A stretch of 64,000 nt of DNA, taken from assembly GCF_000613845.1 (NCBI RefSeq), contig NZ_BAJT01000001.1:227080-291079 (forward strand), given 5' to 3'. Source of the DNA: Asaia astilbis JCM 15831. GTDB taxonomy: Bacteria > Pseudomonadota > Alphaproteobacteria > Acetobacterales > Acetobacteraceae. Every line of letters starts with the position of its first letter. Positions within the stretch are counted from its first letter, which is position 1. The notes under the pieces were generated by a model. The model did not search any database. It was not told the DNA's origin and saw only the letters and a program-made list of their open reading frames with translations. The position numbers and the translations under genes were made by a program. Positions 39,221-50,176 of this stretch are shown piece by piece.

Positions 39221-42200
39221 CAGTTTTTCCTCACTGAGAGAGGAAACGTTAACGTGAGGTGATAGGTTTCCGCGTCAGTTTCGCACGTAATGCTTCCCTT
39301 GATCTGCTGTGCCGAAGAGGCAACAAGCTGGGTGCCGAAACCCGCAGAAGTCGGAACGAGCGCAAGGTCTTTACCGACTTCCTTCCAGTGGATTGCGATA
39401 CCGGTCGTATCGATGAACCAATGGATCTGAAGTGTGCCCTCTCTGGGGCCAAGGACGCCGTGCTTGGCGGCATTTGTGGCCCATTCGTACAGAATCATGG
39501 CCAGAGGCGTTAAAATCTCTTCAGGAATCTGAATATTCCGACCTTGAAGATCGATCTTGGTGCGCTCTCTGTAAGAGAGCAGCATGGTGTCGAGCAGTTC
39601 GATGAGGCTGATCGGTGACTGCAAACCGCCTTGCGAACTGAGAGAATGCGCGCGACCCAGGCTGATGATGCGGTCTCGGACATCCGTTGCAAAGGACTTG
39701 ATATCGCTGTGAGAACGGGCGCCAATCGAGACGAGGCTGGCGATCACCGCGAAGAGATTGCGTACGCGGTGGTTCATCTCCTGCAGCATAAGAGAGCGTG
39801 TTTCAGCGACCACGAATTCGGGCGTGACATCGATCAGTGCACCGATCAGTCGCCCTTGTTTGCGTGTGGCCGAGGCGTGCGCGAGCAGATTCAGCTTACG
39901 CATTTCTCCTGATGGTGCCCTGATGCGGAGACCGACATTGAGATCGGCTTGCTCGGTCGCCGCCAGTGAAAGGGCTTCGCGAACTGGAGCGTGATCTTCC
40001 GTTTCGAGCAGGTCGATGAAGTCGTTCAGACTTATTTCCCGTCCAGCTGCCTCGGTAGAGAACGGGATCTTGCCTGCCGCATCGAAATGGAAAGTTTCGG
40101 TCGAGATATCGTAGTCCCAGATACCGATCTGCCGGCGGCAACCGCGATGCTCAGACGTTCCTGCTCGGCAGCAAGCGCGCGTTCCAACGCGAGCGCTTCC
40201 GAGATGTCGGTAAAGATCAGGACGCTTCCTGTAACGCCCTCACTGGTCCGATAAGGCAGGGCGCGGAATACATACGAACGCTGGCTGTTGACGATCTGGA
40301 TGATGCGCTCAATCGGCGAGGCGCCGTGCGCGACCGCCGTTGCATCCTGCAGATAATGATCGTCTTTGAGGAGGCATGCCACTTCCGACAAGCGGCGTCC
40401 CCTGTCAGCAGGCTGGACAGGAAAGATCGCCCTGACGGCATCGGTAAATCGCTGAATGCGAAGATCCCGGTCGACGACGATGACTGGAAGCTCGGTCGAA
40501 GTCAGAAAATTTCTGATGTCGTCATTCGCCGTTGTGACTTCGATAATTTTCGTTTTGAGTTCGTCGTTGACTGTGGAGAGTTCTTCATTTGTCGATTGAA
40601 GTTCCTCATTCATCGACATCATTTCTTCATTTGAGCTTTTCAGCTCTTCATTTGCTGTCTCGAGTTCTTCGATCGTTGTCCTTAGCTTATGTCGCGTAAT
40701 GCGCAACTCTTCTTCGAGTAGGTCTGCATGAGCCGAGCTGGTATCGAGCTCATCGAGATCGTCTTCGAGAGCGGCGACGAAGGGGCCTGCATCTCTGAAG
40801 ATGTACAGATAGGTCTGGTCAGGAAGGCTCTCGCAGATGACGTCGACGGGCTGTGTGCCGAACTCGCCGACGACGAGAACATTTTTGACGACCACGCGGC
40901 GATGCGTTTGCTTGGCTTGACGTAGCAGCTGTCCGATGACGTCCTTCAGGCCCGGGCGGGCGAGAGTGAATGCGCTGATGCCGCCTGCGTTGGCTACGGG
41001 AAAGTCGAAATAACGGCCTACTCTGCCATAAGCGCCGAGCACGGAGCCGTCATCGTTAACGATCATGCTGGGCGGGGCGTGGCGCTCTGCGATGCGCGTC
41101 ATCGCGACATCTTCTCGTGACGTTCCCATCTTCGTGCGGTCGCCAGAGCTCATGGTCTCGCGGCGCTGATAAGGGGGACGTTCTGCCGGGAGATACAGAG
41201 GATAACGCGCTGTAACGTCTGAGCGTGCGAAGATGCGGGCATTGCTATCGAGCGGCGTGAAAAGGTTCTCGGACCGACCGATTGTTTCGGATGGACCGAG
41301 ATAGAGAAAGCCCTTCGGTTGCAGGGCATAATGCATCAGAGGGAAGACCTGCTGTTGGAGCTGATCGTCGAAATAGATCAACAGATTTCGGCAGGAGAGC
41401 AGATCGATGCGAGAGAAGGGCGGATCTCTGACGAGATTATGGTTGGAAAAGCGTACGAGATCGCGAACACGCGATGAGATGGTGATGTGCTCATTCTGGG
41501 CGATGACCCAGTCAGCCGCGATATGTGCGGGAATATCTGCCAGAGCACTGGCCGGGTATCTTCCCTCACGGGCGACCTGCAACATCTGTTCGTCGATGTC
41601 GGTTGCAAAGATCTGCAGTGGGCAGCTGACGCCGATGTCACGGGCGACCGAGAGAAAAAGCATGGCGAGAGAATAGGCTTCTTCACCGCTTGAGCATCCT
41701 GCAACCCAGATACGCAGATCCTCGTCATCCTTGCGCTGACGCAGGAGGGGTTCGATTGCCTTGACCTTGAGGACATCGAACATTTCGGGATCGCGGAAAA
41801 ACCGGGTGACGTTAATCAGCAGATCACGAAACAGGGCATGGCATTCGTTCGGATCGCTTCGAACCCTATTGAGATAGGCCTTGCCACTCGACAGAGACAG
41901 AACATGCATCCGGCGTTCCACCCGACGGATGAATGTCGAGCGCTTATACCGTGAAAAATCATGACCGACGGTTGTACGCAGGGCCACACACAGATCGTCG
42001 ACATGGTCGGCGACGAGACCGGCTGCGTGAATCTGGTCTTCCGAGGAGAGGCGCTCGAAGAACGTCATCAGACAAGGGATGATTTCAGACGGCGGTTTGA
42101 CGAAGTCGACCAGACCGGTCGCGATCGCCGAGGCGGGCATGCCGTCATATTTTGCCGTGTCGGGTGTCTGTGCGACAGCGACGCCGCCGTATTCCTTGAT

Positions 42201-42664
42201 GACACGCAGACCTGTGGATCCGTCCGCCCCCGTTCCGGAGAGGATGACGCATGCCGCACTTGCCTGACGATCTGCAGCCAGAGAGGCAAAAAATCATCGA
42301 TCGGTCGTCTGAGGCCGCGCGGCTTCTTGAAATCGGTTAGCTGAAGCGTGTCACCCTCGATTGCCAGCCCGCGTCCCGGCGGGATGATATACACCCGGTC
42401 GGCATGGAGGCGTTCACCGCCCTCGCATTGCAAGACGTCGAGGGACGTTGCCCGGTCAAGGAGCTGGGCGAGCATGCTCTCATGGGTTGGATCGAGATGT
42501 TGAATGACGACAAATGCGAGATTGGTCGGCATGCGTGCCGAAGCCAGCATGTCGCGAAGAGCCTCCAGACCGCCTGCAGACGCCCCGATTGCGATAATCG
42601 CTCTGGGACGTTCTTCGGAGCCCGATCGGGCAAAAGCTTCGTCGCGCAGCTGGTTTGTTTCCAC
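39220..42664 (-). CDS. CheB-CheR-PAS-HWE histidine kinase fusion (two frame breaks)
   Basis: About 1148 aa when repaired, from GTG 42664. The order is a CheB methylesterase domain (IAIGASAGG with Ser29, IQHLDPTHES with His56, ILSGTGADGS-type Asp region), a CheR methyltransferase (FTSPLF-like SAM core; GCSSGEEAYSLAM), a coiled coil (ELETANEELKSSNEEMMSMN), PAS domains, and a C-terminal HWE kinase (EMNHRVRNLFAVIASL as phospho-acceptor; YEWATNAAKHG as N-box). Breaks lie at the A-run 42288-42293 and at 40131. It overlaps the LOV gene upstream and the receiver downstream. It acts as a sensor/adaptation kinase, not a classical chemotaxis enzyme. Confidence 0.88.
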
Positions 42665-43233
42665 TAGAGGGTCTTTCCGACGTCAAGATCGGACAGCATT
42701 AACTTGGCTTGTGCAATAATGGACGTTGAATTCGCGATTGTGTTCAGCGTGCCTTCGATGACGAGGCCTGAATCAGCCGCGATAGGACCGATACTTTTGA
42801 GCGTCCTGTCGAGCGTTGCGTCATAAGCCTCAAGTTTCGTGCTTTGAGTGCGGCTCACATCGAACTGCGACGCAAAAATAAAGACCGTTCGGCCGTGCTT
42901 GTCGCGAAGACGCGACAGGAACAGGAGATTGACGAAGGGTGTTCCGTCAGCCTTGAAATTGATCAGTGTCTGTCGCGTGGCCAGATGGGTGGGATTTGCC
43001 AAAAATGCCCGAATATCCTGCCGGGCGCGTGTGTTATCCGCGCGCTGTTGCAGAAAACGACAGTTTTCCCCGATAATTTCTTCCGCCGAATAGCCGCATA
43101 GATCCAGGAAAGGCTGATTGACCCTCACAAGAGGGGTGTCCTCACCTAACGAGGCCAAGGAAAGCGCGATCCGGGACTGGTCCATATAGTCGGACAAACC
43201 CGTTAGCGCTGTCTGATACTGACTTTCAGGCAC
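42664..43233 (-). CDS. LOV-domain blue-light sensor protein
   Basis: A 189-aa soluble protein from GTG 43233. A single PAS/LOV domain (about 20-130) has the canonical flavin motif GENCRFLQ with the adduct-forming Cys58, the NFKADGTPFVN strand and the Gln in FASQFDVS. All the photochemical residues are present, so it probably binds FMN and senses blue light. The C-terminal helix (about 135-189) is probably for dimerisation or signalling. There is no output domain; the stop overlaps the fusion-kinase start (TAGTG), so light is probably signalled to that kinase. Confidence 0.85.
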   Translation of the reverse strand: MPESQYQTALTGLSDYMDQSRIALSLASLGEDTPLVRVNQPFLDLCGYSAEEIIGENCRFLQQRADNTRARQDIRAFLANPTHLATRQTLINFKADGTPFVNLLFLSRLRDKHGRTVFIFASQFDVSRTQSTKLEAYDATLDRTLKSIGPIAADSGLVIEGTLNTIANSTSIIAQAKLMLSDLDVGKTL

Positions 43234-43467
43234 CGGTGGTCATGCTCCTGCGAGCTCAATCGAAGAAGGGGGGATGTAACTGACATTCACGTATTTTTTA
43301 CAAAAGAGCAAGGCTGTTAACGCAGGCGATCATTCCCGGCATGCCAGCCTGGCGTCATACGTTTGGCGATCTGGCTAGCGACGCGCCTTGGTGCTGATCT
43401 GATGGAAACAGGATCAGCCTGCAGATCCAAGCTTTTTGTCTGACGGGCATGGTTGTTTTTGGGGATA

Positions 43468-43544
43468 TGGCGGACCCGAAAGGATTCGAACCTTCGACCT
43501 TCGCCTTCGGAGGGCGACGCTCTATCCAGCTGAGCTACGGGTCC
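43468..43544 (-). tRNA. tRNA-Arg (anticodon CCG)
   Basis: A 77-nt cloverleaf on the reverse strand. The acceptor GGACCCG pairs with CGGGTCC; the D arm is GCTC-AGCTGGATA-GAGC; the anticodon stem TCGCC/GGCGA holds the loop CTCCGAA with anticodon CCG. The T arm has GGTTCGAATCC, and the 3' end is encoded GCCA. It decodes CGG Arg codons. Confidence 0.97.
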
Positions 43545-43682
43545 CGCTGGTTCGCTTCATAACCAGATTCAGCAGAGGGCGCCAGTCCCAAATTCTCATG
43601 CGCGTGTAATCCGCCCGGCAGGTTCTTAGGCTTGGCAGTTGTTGAAAATGGTAGGGAGGCGTCAGGACTGTTTCTTTCGTCC

Positions 43683-44737
43683 TCACAGGGCGGGATGGCC
43701 TGGATCACCGGCGACCCAGGCCGCCGCTGCGGCATCGCCGCCCGACGGGAGGAGTTTGTCCGGCGTGAGGATCCACGAGGCGATATCGGCTATGGCATTG
43801 CGGCCACCGAGATCGCGCAGCAAGAGATGATGTCCGCCCGGTATCAGGTCTTTTCGCGCAGAAATCGGGAGGTTCTGCCAGAAACGCGCCATGGGTTCGG
43901 GCGGAACCATCTGATCTCGGTCCCCGTAAAGGACGAGCGAGGGCAAGTTGATTTTTGGCGCGGATTTCTGCCCCTCCGCCATGAGCGTCACCAGCCCTCG
44001 CAGCGTGTCCAGCCTGAAGCCGTGTAGCGTGAGGGGGTCGAAATAAAGCCGCCTCAAAGCCGCGATGTTATTCGTGGCGACGTGTTCGCCGGGTACGTGA
44101 GCGCCTGTGAACACCCAGTCCGGCGCCAATATGTCCAGTCCTTCAAGCACAAGGCGCGAGAGCGGATCGAACTGCCAGACCGCAGGCGAGACGAGGATGA
44201 CACCCTTGATCGGGAAATCGGGTGGGTTTGACGCGAGCAGGGCTGTAACCGCGCCGCCCATGCTCTCTCCCATGACATAAAGCGGCACGTCGGATGATCC
44301 TGATGGATCCAGAGCGCCTCTTCACGGGCATCTTTCACAAGACGTGCGGTGCTGCTCCATTGGCCACGGCTCTTTGTCTCGCCGAATCCCCTTTGATCGG
44401 GGGCGACGGTCGTAATGCCCGATGCCGCGAGCTGGGGGGCAGAAAATTCCCAGGCGTCGCGGCTCTCGCCAAATCCATGAAGGGCGAGAAGGATCGCTTT
44501 TGTCTGACCTTTGGCGGGCCAGAGTCGCAGGGGGGCGATGGCGCCATCTGAAAGGGTCAAATGTTGGGTGGCGGGGATGAGAGCCGCCTCCTGCCCGTGA
44601 GGCTGTGGGGCCTTTCGGGTTTGGGGCGGGGTGCAGGCGGAAAGAAACGCAAGGGCGGAAAAAAGCCCGATAGCACGCCACGAGCCGCCCACGCTTTTCT
44701 GTCTCCGGTTTGAATGCTGGCGGAACTCTCGTATCAT
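43683..44737 (-). CDS. Lipoprotein alpha/beta hydrolase, lysophospholipase-like (one frame break)
   Basis: About 351 aa. It starts at ATG 44737 (MIREFRQHSNRRQ), with a lipoprotein signal ending in the lipobox LSAC. Serine-hydrolase motifs are LALHGFGESRDAW (oxyanion region), YVMGESMGGAVTALL (nucleophile elbow Ser), GDRDQMVPPE (Asp) and GGHHLLLRD (His). The frame breaks at 44291 (one C short), where IHQDHP is followed in the other frame by DVPLYVMGES. Probably a monoacylglycerol lipase or lysophospholipase on the envelope. It is divergent from polA. Confidence 0.85.
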
Positions 44738-44744
44738 CGAGAGA
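44727..44744. repeat. Inverted repeat at the hydrolase start
   Basis: CTCTCG (44727-44732) and CGAGAG (44739-44744) flank TATCAT, which holds the start codon of the leftward hydrolase. It may form a hairpin that masks the start, or an operator in the divergent hydrolase/polA promoter region. Confidence 0.3.
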
Positions 44745-44830
44745 GTATTGCGTCCTCCGGGCGCGCTGGCCAGAGCCGGACCCAAGAAGGAGACGCTGAT
44801 CTTGTTGATTTCATTCCGATCGGTTGCCGC

Positions 44831-47565
44831 ATGAGCGCTACACCCCATCTCGTTCTCGTCGATGGTTCGGGCTTCATTTTTCGGGCTTTCCACGCGCTTC
44901 CCCCGATGAGCAGTCCTCAAGGGGTGCCGGTCAACGCGGTATTCGGCTTTACCAACATGCTGCAACGCCTGTTGCGCGATCATGTCGGAACACATCTTGC
45001 CGTCATTTTCGACGCCGGGCGCCATACCTTCCGCAACGATCTTTATCCGCAATACAAGGCACACCGCCCTGAGGCGCCTGAAGATCTGCGTCCTCAGTTC
45101 TCGCTCATCCGCGACGCCACCAAGGCATTTAATGTCCCGATGATTGAGCTGGCCGGCTTTGAGGCAGATGATCTGATCGCCTCATATGCCGAAGTTATCG
45201 AGAAAACAGGGGGGCGCTGCACCATCGTCTCCTCCGACAAGGATCTGATGCAGCTCGTCACCGAGCGTGTGACGCTGCTCGACCCGATCAAGCAGAAACC
45301 CATCAAGGCGGAAGAGGTCGAGGCAAAATTCGGCGTGCTACCGGATCGCGTGATCGACGTGCAGGCGCTTATGGGAGATTCGACCGATAACGTACCGGGC
45401 GTGCCCGGAATCGGTCCCAAGGGTGCCGCACAGCTCGTGCAGGAATTTGGCGATCTCGAAGCCATTCTGGCTGCGGCGCCGACGATGAAAAAATCCAAGC
45501 GTCAGCAATCTCTGATCGATCATGCCGAAGCGGCACGGATTTCGCTCAAGCTCGTGACGCTCGCTCGAGATGTGCCCTTGCCTGAACCTGTCGAAGCCCT
45601 CGGATGCCGCGAGCCTGAAGGTGCCGTGCTGCGGGAGTTTCTCGAGCAGATGGGGTTCCACTCCGTCATCCAGCGCATGGGGCTTGGAGCACTTGCGACA
45701 CCGCGCGCGCAGACCGCACCCGAGCCCTTGGCAGAGGGTGAGAAAGCTTACGGTCCTTATGAGACGATCCAGTCCCTTGACGTGCTGCAGTCCTGGCTCG
45801 AGCGCGCGCGCAAGAGCGGCTATTTTGCCTTCGATACCGAAACCGACAGCTTAAATGCCCGTCAGGCGAACCTGATCGGTTTGTCTCTGGCTGTTGCGCC
45901 CGGTGAGGCGGCGTATGTCCCGTTGCGCCACGAGGGAACGCTCGAACATCCGGCTGGTGGTCAGCTCGAGGTCGATGCTGTGCTCGAAGCGCTCAAGCCG
46001 ATCCTCGCCGATGACACTGTGCTGAAAATCTTCCAGAACGCGAAATACGATCTGCTCGTCCTGTCACATGCGGGGATTCAGACGATCGCGCCGATCGATG
46101 ACACGATGCTGATTTCCTATGCACAATCAGCAGGTGAGCACGGGCAGGGCATGGATGAGCTGTCGCGGCTTCATCTGGCCCATGATCCGATTACTTATGA
46201 TAGCGTTACCGGTACAGGTCGTGCGCGCGTTCCCTTCGCACAGGTGCCGATCGCACGCGCGACGGAATACGCGGCAGAAGATGCCGATGTGACCTTGCGT
46301 CTGTGGCTCAAGCTCAAACCCGCTCTGCGTGATCGTCAGGCTCTGGCTCTTTACGAGACCATGGAACGGCCCTTGATCGGGATCCTGCGGGATATGGAGC
46401 AGGCCGGGGTCAAGCTCGATGCTGCCGAGTTGCGTCGGATGTCGGCTGATTTCGGCACGCGCATGGCTGAAATGGAGATCGAGATCCATAAGCTTGCAGG
46501 GCGCAGCTTCAATTTGGGCTCACCAAAGCAGCTCGGCGAAATTCTGTTCGACGAGATGGCTCTTCCTGGAGGCAAGCGCACCAAGGCAGGAGCTTGGGGG
46601 ACGGATTCCTCGGTTCTGCAGGAACTGGCAGATGTCGGTCACGAGCTGCCGCTTCGTATCCTTTCGTGGCGACAGCTGGCCAAGCTGAAATCGACCTATG
46701 CCGATGCGTTAGTCCAGCAGATGGATGCGCGCTCGCACCGTGTGCATACGTCTTTTCAGATGGCGATTACCACGACGGGACGATTGTCATCAAACGATCC
46801 CAACCTGCAGAATATACCAATCCGCACAGAGGAGGGCGGACGTATCCGTCGCGCCTTTATCGCCGAAGAGGGATATGTGCTGGTTTCGGCAGATTACTCC
46901 CAGATCGAACTGCGCCTGCTGGCTGAAGTCGCCGATATTGGCGCGCTTAAAGAGGCCTTTACGCTTGGGCAGGACATTCACGCCCGCACGGCATCGGAGG
47001 TGTTTAACCTCCCGCTGGAAGGCATGGACTCACTGACGCGTCGTCGCGCCAAGGCGATCAATTTCGGCATTATTTACGGGATTTCGGCTTTCGGCCTGTC
47101 GCGTCAGCTTGGCATTCCTGCTGGCGAGGCGCGGCGCTATATCGACGCCTATTTTGCCCGTTATCCCGGCATCCGTGACTACATGGATCGCACAAAGGAA
47201 GACGCCAAGCGTGACGGCTACGTCACGACGCCACTGGGTCGTCGCTGCTACGTGCCGGGGATCAACGAGAAGAACGGCGCGCGCCGGGGTTATGCGGAAC
47301 GTCAGGCGATCAATGCTCCGCTTCAGGGCGGGGCCGCTGATATTATCAAGCGTGCATGGTGCGTCTGGCGAAGCGCTTGCCACAAACGGGGCTGGACGCC
47401 AGAATGCTGCTTCAGGTGCATGACGAACTGCTTTTCGAGGTGCGGGCTGATCAGGCGGATGCGTTGGCAGAATTCGTACGCACTGAAATGGAGCAGGCCG
47501 CGACGCTCAGTGTGCCGTTGGTCGTCGAAACCGGAATTGGCTCAAACTGGGCGGAAGCACATTAA
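44831..47565 (+). CDS. polA: DNA polymerase I (one frame break near the 3' end)
   Basis: About 911 aa from ATG 44831 (MSATPHLVLVDGSGF). The 5'-3' exonuclease/FEN domain (about 5-290) has the DGSGFIFRAFHALP, GFEADDLIASYA and GDSTDNVPGVPGIG motifs. The 3'-5' domain keeps its DxE (FDTETDSL), so proofreading is probably active. The polymerase domain has VSADYSQIELR (motif A), RRAKAINFGIIYG (motif B) and QVHDELLFEV (motif C). The last 70 residues are in another frame after 47355 (GCATGG to GCCATGG or GCGATGG), probably an assembly error. Confidence 0.94.
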
Positions 47566-47568
47566 ACG

Positions 47569-48195
47569 ATGAATAAGAACGGATCCCCTCGGGCAAGGTG
47601 GAATACACCGCGCGTCGCACTTGTCGTCCTCGTCCTCGCTCTTGCTCTGAGCTGGAGCGCCTATCGGCTCTCGAACAAATTCGGCGGTAGTATCTCGACT
47701 CAAGGCAATGAGATCGGCGGAAGCTACCGGCTTGTTGCTTTGGGTGAGGGCAACGTCACCGAAGGTGATTTTATCGGCCAGTGGGCGCTTGTCTGGTTTT
47801 TCGACACGCATTGCCCGAAAGCCCAGTGTGGCCCAGTATTGAAGACCATGAGCGACGCCAAGAAAATGCTGGCGAGCGAAGGGATCAGGGTTGCACCGCT
47901 AGCGATCACGCTCGATCCCCTTCATGATGAAGCGGAAGACCTCAAAAAATACGCTCTGCCGCTGGGCGATCATGTTGTGCCGCTGACGGGGTCGCCCAGC
48001 ATGATCGACCGTGTCGCGAAGGAATTTCACGCGCCCAACGAGATGGTCAAAGGCGAAGACGGCACAAGCTATCATCTGCCCGCACCGCGGATCGTCATCA
48101 TGAATCCCCAGGGTCGCTACGCCGGAACAATCGACTCAACGCTCGGGACAGAGGCTCTTGTGGCGAGAATTCACCAACTGGCGCATCGCGGCTGA
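47569..48195 (+). CDS. SCO1/SenC-like thioredoxin-fold protein with CX4C site
   Basis: A 208-aa protein with one N-terminal membrane anchor (about 15-32) and a periplasmic thioredoxin-like domain. SCO proteins carry copper to cytochrome oxidase or act as thiol reductases. Here the Cys pair is C82-PKAQ-C87, four residues apart where the family normally has three (CPDVC). The usual metal-binding His near the C-terminus (VDHS) is not seen at the matching place (YHLPAPRIVIM). It is four bases after polA, with the SBP gene right after it. Copper binding is therefore in doubt. Confidence 0.75.
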   Translation: MNKNGSPRARWNTPRVALVVLVLALALSWSAYRLSNKFGGSISTQGNEIGGSYRLVALGEGNVTEGDFIGQWALVWFFDTHCPKAQCGPVLKTMSDAKKMLASEGIRVAPLAITLDPLHDEAEDLKKYALPLGDHVVPLTGSPSMIDRVAKEFHAPNEMVKGEDGTSYHLPAPRIVIMNPQGRYAGTIDSTLGTEALVARIHQLAHRG

Positions 48196-48198
48196 CTT

Positions 48199-49927
48199 GT
48201 GACGTCACGTTTTTTGCACGCGACGGGGCGCGGTGCGTTCGCACGCGCCATGTCATTCTGCGGAGATTGGTGTCGAGTTTCAGGCGTGCTGCTCGGCGCG
48301 TTTAGTGCGCTACCGGCTCTGGCCGATCCGGCTTCTATGGGTGTGACAGCAGGTAGTCCCCATCGTGGAGGCACCCTGCATCTGACGGCAGATGCTTCTG
48401 GCGGGACATTGGACCCGCAGATCAACTATACCAGTGAATACATCCAGCTTTTCGTCAATATGTATGACGGCCTGGTGACCTATCGGCAGGCCGACGGCGC
48501 AAAAGGGCTGGAGGTTGTTCCCGATCTGGCGGAAGCTCTGCCTGAAATCAGCCTGATGGCCTCACTTGGGTTTTCCGCTTGCGAGAGGGTATCCGGTTCT
48601 CGAACGGAGCCCCGGTGACGGTTGACGATGTCGTTGCATCGCTCAAGCGGCTGTATCAAGTCGGTAGCCCGACAGCCGCATCGTTTTACGGAGCCATTCG
48701 CGGTGCGAAAACCTGCCTTACAGATCCCGCGCATTGCGTGCTTGAGGGGGTAACGGCAGATCCGGTGGCGCGAACGGTCACGATACGCCTCGACGCGCCC
48801 GATGGCGAGTTTCTGGATAAGCTGGCGTTTCCTCACGCCGTCATTCTGCCGAAAGATTCCCCACCGGCTGAGTCGGCTCTGACGCCGCTTCCCGGTACAG
48901 GGCCGTATCGCATTGCGCATTATGAGCCGTCCCGGCAGCTCCTGATCGAGCGCAATCCGTTTTTCCGAGTCTGGAATCCGCAGGCTCAGAGCGAAGGCTA
49001 TGTCGATCGTATTCAATACGATTTCGGCCTCTCGGATGAGGCGGAGGTGACGGCTGTCGAGCAAGGGCAATATGACTCGATGCTCGATGCCAAGCCTCAG
49101 GACCGGCTCGGCGAGTTAGGTGCCGAGTACACCGATCAGGTTCATCTGCAGCCGCTGCTTGGCCTTTATTATCTGGCGCTCAATGTACACGAGCCGCCTT
49201 TTGACTCGCTTGAAGTGCGTCAGGCAATCAACCACGCGGTCGATCGCCATGCCATGGCGATCCTTTATGGTGGTTCAGCTATTGCCGAGCCGCTTTGCCA
49301 GATCGTTCCCCACGGCATTCCCGGAGCGGATATCCCGTGCCAGTTCGGACGCCAGACGCCTTCAGGGGCGTGGGAAGGTCCGGACCTTGAGCGTGCGCGC
49401 AGGCTGATCCGTGAGAGTGGCAGGGCAGGCAGAAGGTAACCCTTGTCGTCCCCAATCAGGCTGTCGGGGTCGCAATGGGGGTCTATCTCCGTAACATGTT
49501 GCAGAGCCTCGGATTTGTCGCGAGTGTGCGCCCCATGACCCCTGCCACTGCGGAGGGTTATGCGCGGAACTCGGACAATCATGTCCAGATCAGTCTGGCT
49601 TATTGGTATGCCGACTATCCCTCGCCATCGACCTTTCTCGATGCCCTTCTGGGCTGCGACAATGCCCGCCCGCATACTGAGGGCGCAACCAACGCGAGCG
49701 GGTTTTGCTACCCTGAGTTGCAGTCATATATGGCGCAGGCACGTAAAAGTCTGGATCCGCAACGAACGCAGGCTCTCTGGGAGCATGCGGGGACCGTCGC
49801 CATGCAACAGAGCGCTCTCATTCCGTTGATCCAGATGCGTTATGTCGATTTTATCTCCAAACGTCTGGGCAATTATCATTATTCGTTGCTCAACCACATG
49901 CTGCTTTCGCAAGTCTGGGTGCAATAG
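48199..49927 (+). CDS. Family 5 ABC solute-binding protein (two frame breaks)
   Basis: About 576 aa in three frame segments: a signal peptide ending PALADPAS with start GTG 48199 (or ATG 48250), the SBP_bac_5 core (GGTLHLTADASGGTLDPQIN; YDGLVTYRQ), and the C-terminal lobe. The family binds oligopeptides, glycosides or nickel chelates. Breaks lie at 48552-48553 (joins LPEISP to DGLTWVFRLREG) and 49430 (joins ESGRAG to QKVTLVVPNQAVG), each one C short. No permease or ATPase is adjacent. The ligand is unknown. The last 54 bases recur at 51865. Confidence 0.83.
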
Positions 49928-49990
49928 AGTGGTTCAGCGCCTCACAAAGAGGCGCTCCTAGGGCGTAAAGCGTTCAGGCGAACGAGAAGC
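49874..49990. repeat. Direct repeat, left copy (117 bp)
   Basis: Contains the 3' end of the solute-binding gene, its terminator hairpin and the C-terminal codons of an acyltransferase on the other strand. It matches 51865-51981 at 115 of 117 positions. The two copies bracket the DHA2 transporter and an acyltransferase remnant. Confidence 0.9.
49936..49956 (+). terminator. Hairpin after the solute-binding gene
   Basis: AGCGCCTC (49936-49943) pairs perfectly with GAGGCGCT (49949-49956) around ACAAA, nine bases past the stop. In the right repeat copy one base of the stem is changed. Confidence 0.6.
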
Positions 49991-50144
49991 GTAGTTCCAG
50001 TCTGCCAGCCGCGAGCGAACGCCCTGAGGGTCAAGGCTGAGGCCGCGTTGAAACGAATGGCGGCGCTCATGAACAAAGAGACTAAACGACAGAGCCTCGA
50101 GCAGGGACGTGATGACGATCAGGCCGATCAAAAAGGGCATGATG
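49958..50144 (-). pseudogene. Decayed acyltransferase remnant
   Basis: Sixty residues are open but start mid-gene: LIGLIVITSLLEAL matches LIGLIVIISLLGAL of the acyltransferase at 51933. The next part matches a later stretch of that gene out of frame (RFNAAS-LTLRAFARGW versus FNASIALTLWAFARDW). Most of the gene is missing. It is the leftover of a second copy of the acyltransferase, cut by internal deletions next to the inserted DHA2 segment. Confidence 0.75.
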
Positions 50145-50176
50145 TGTCACGGCGGCCAAGCCAGACTGGCGTGTTA

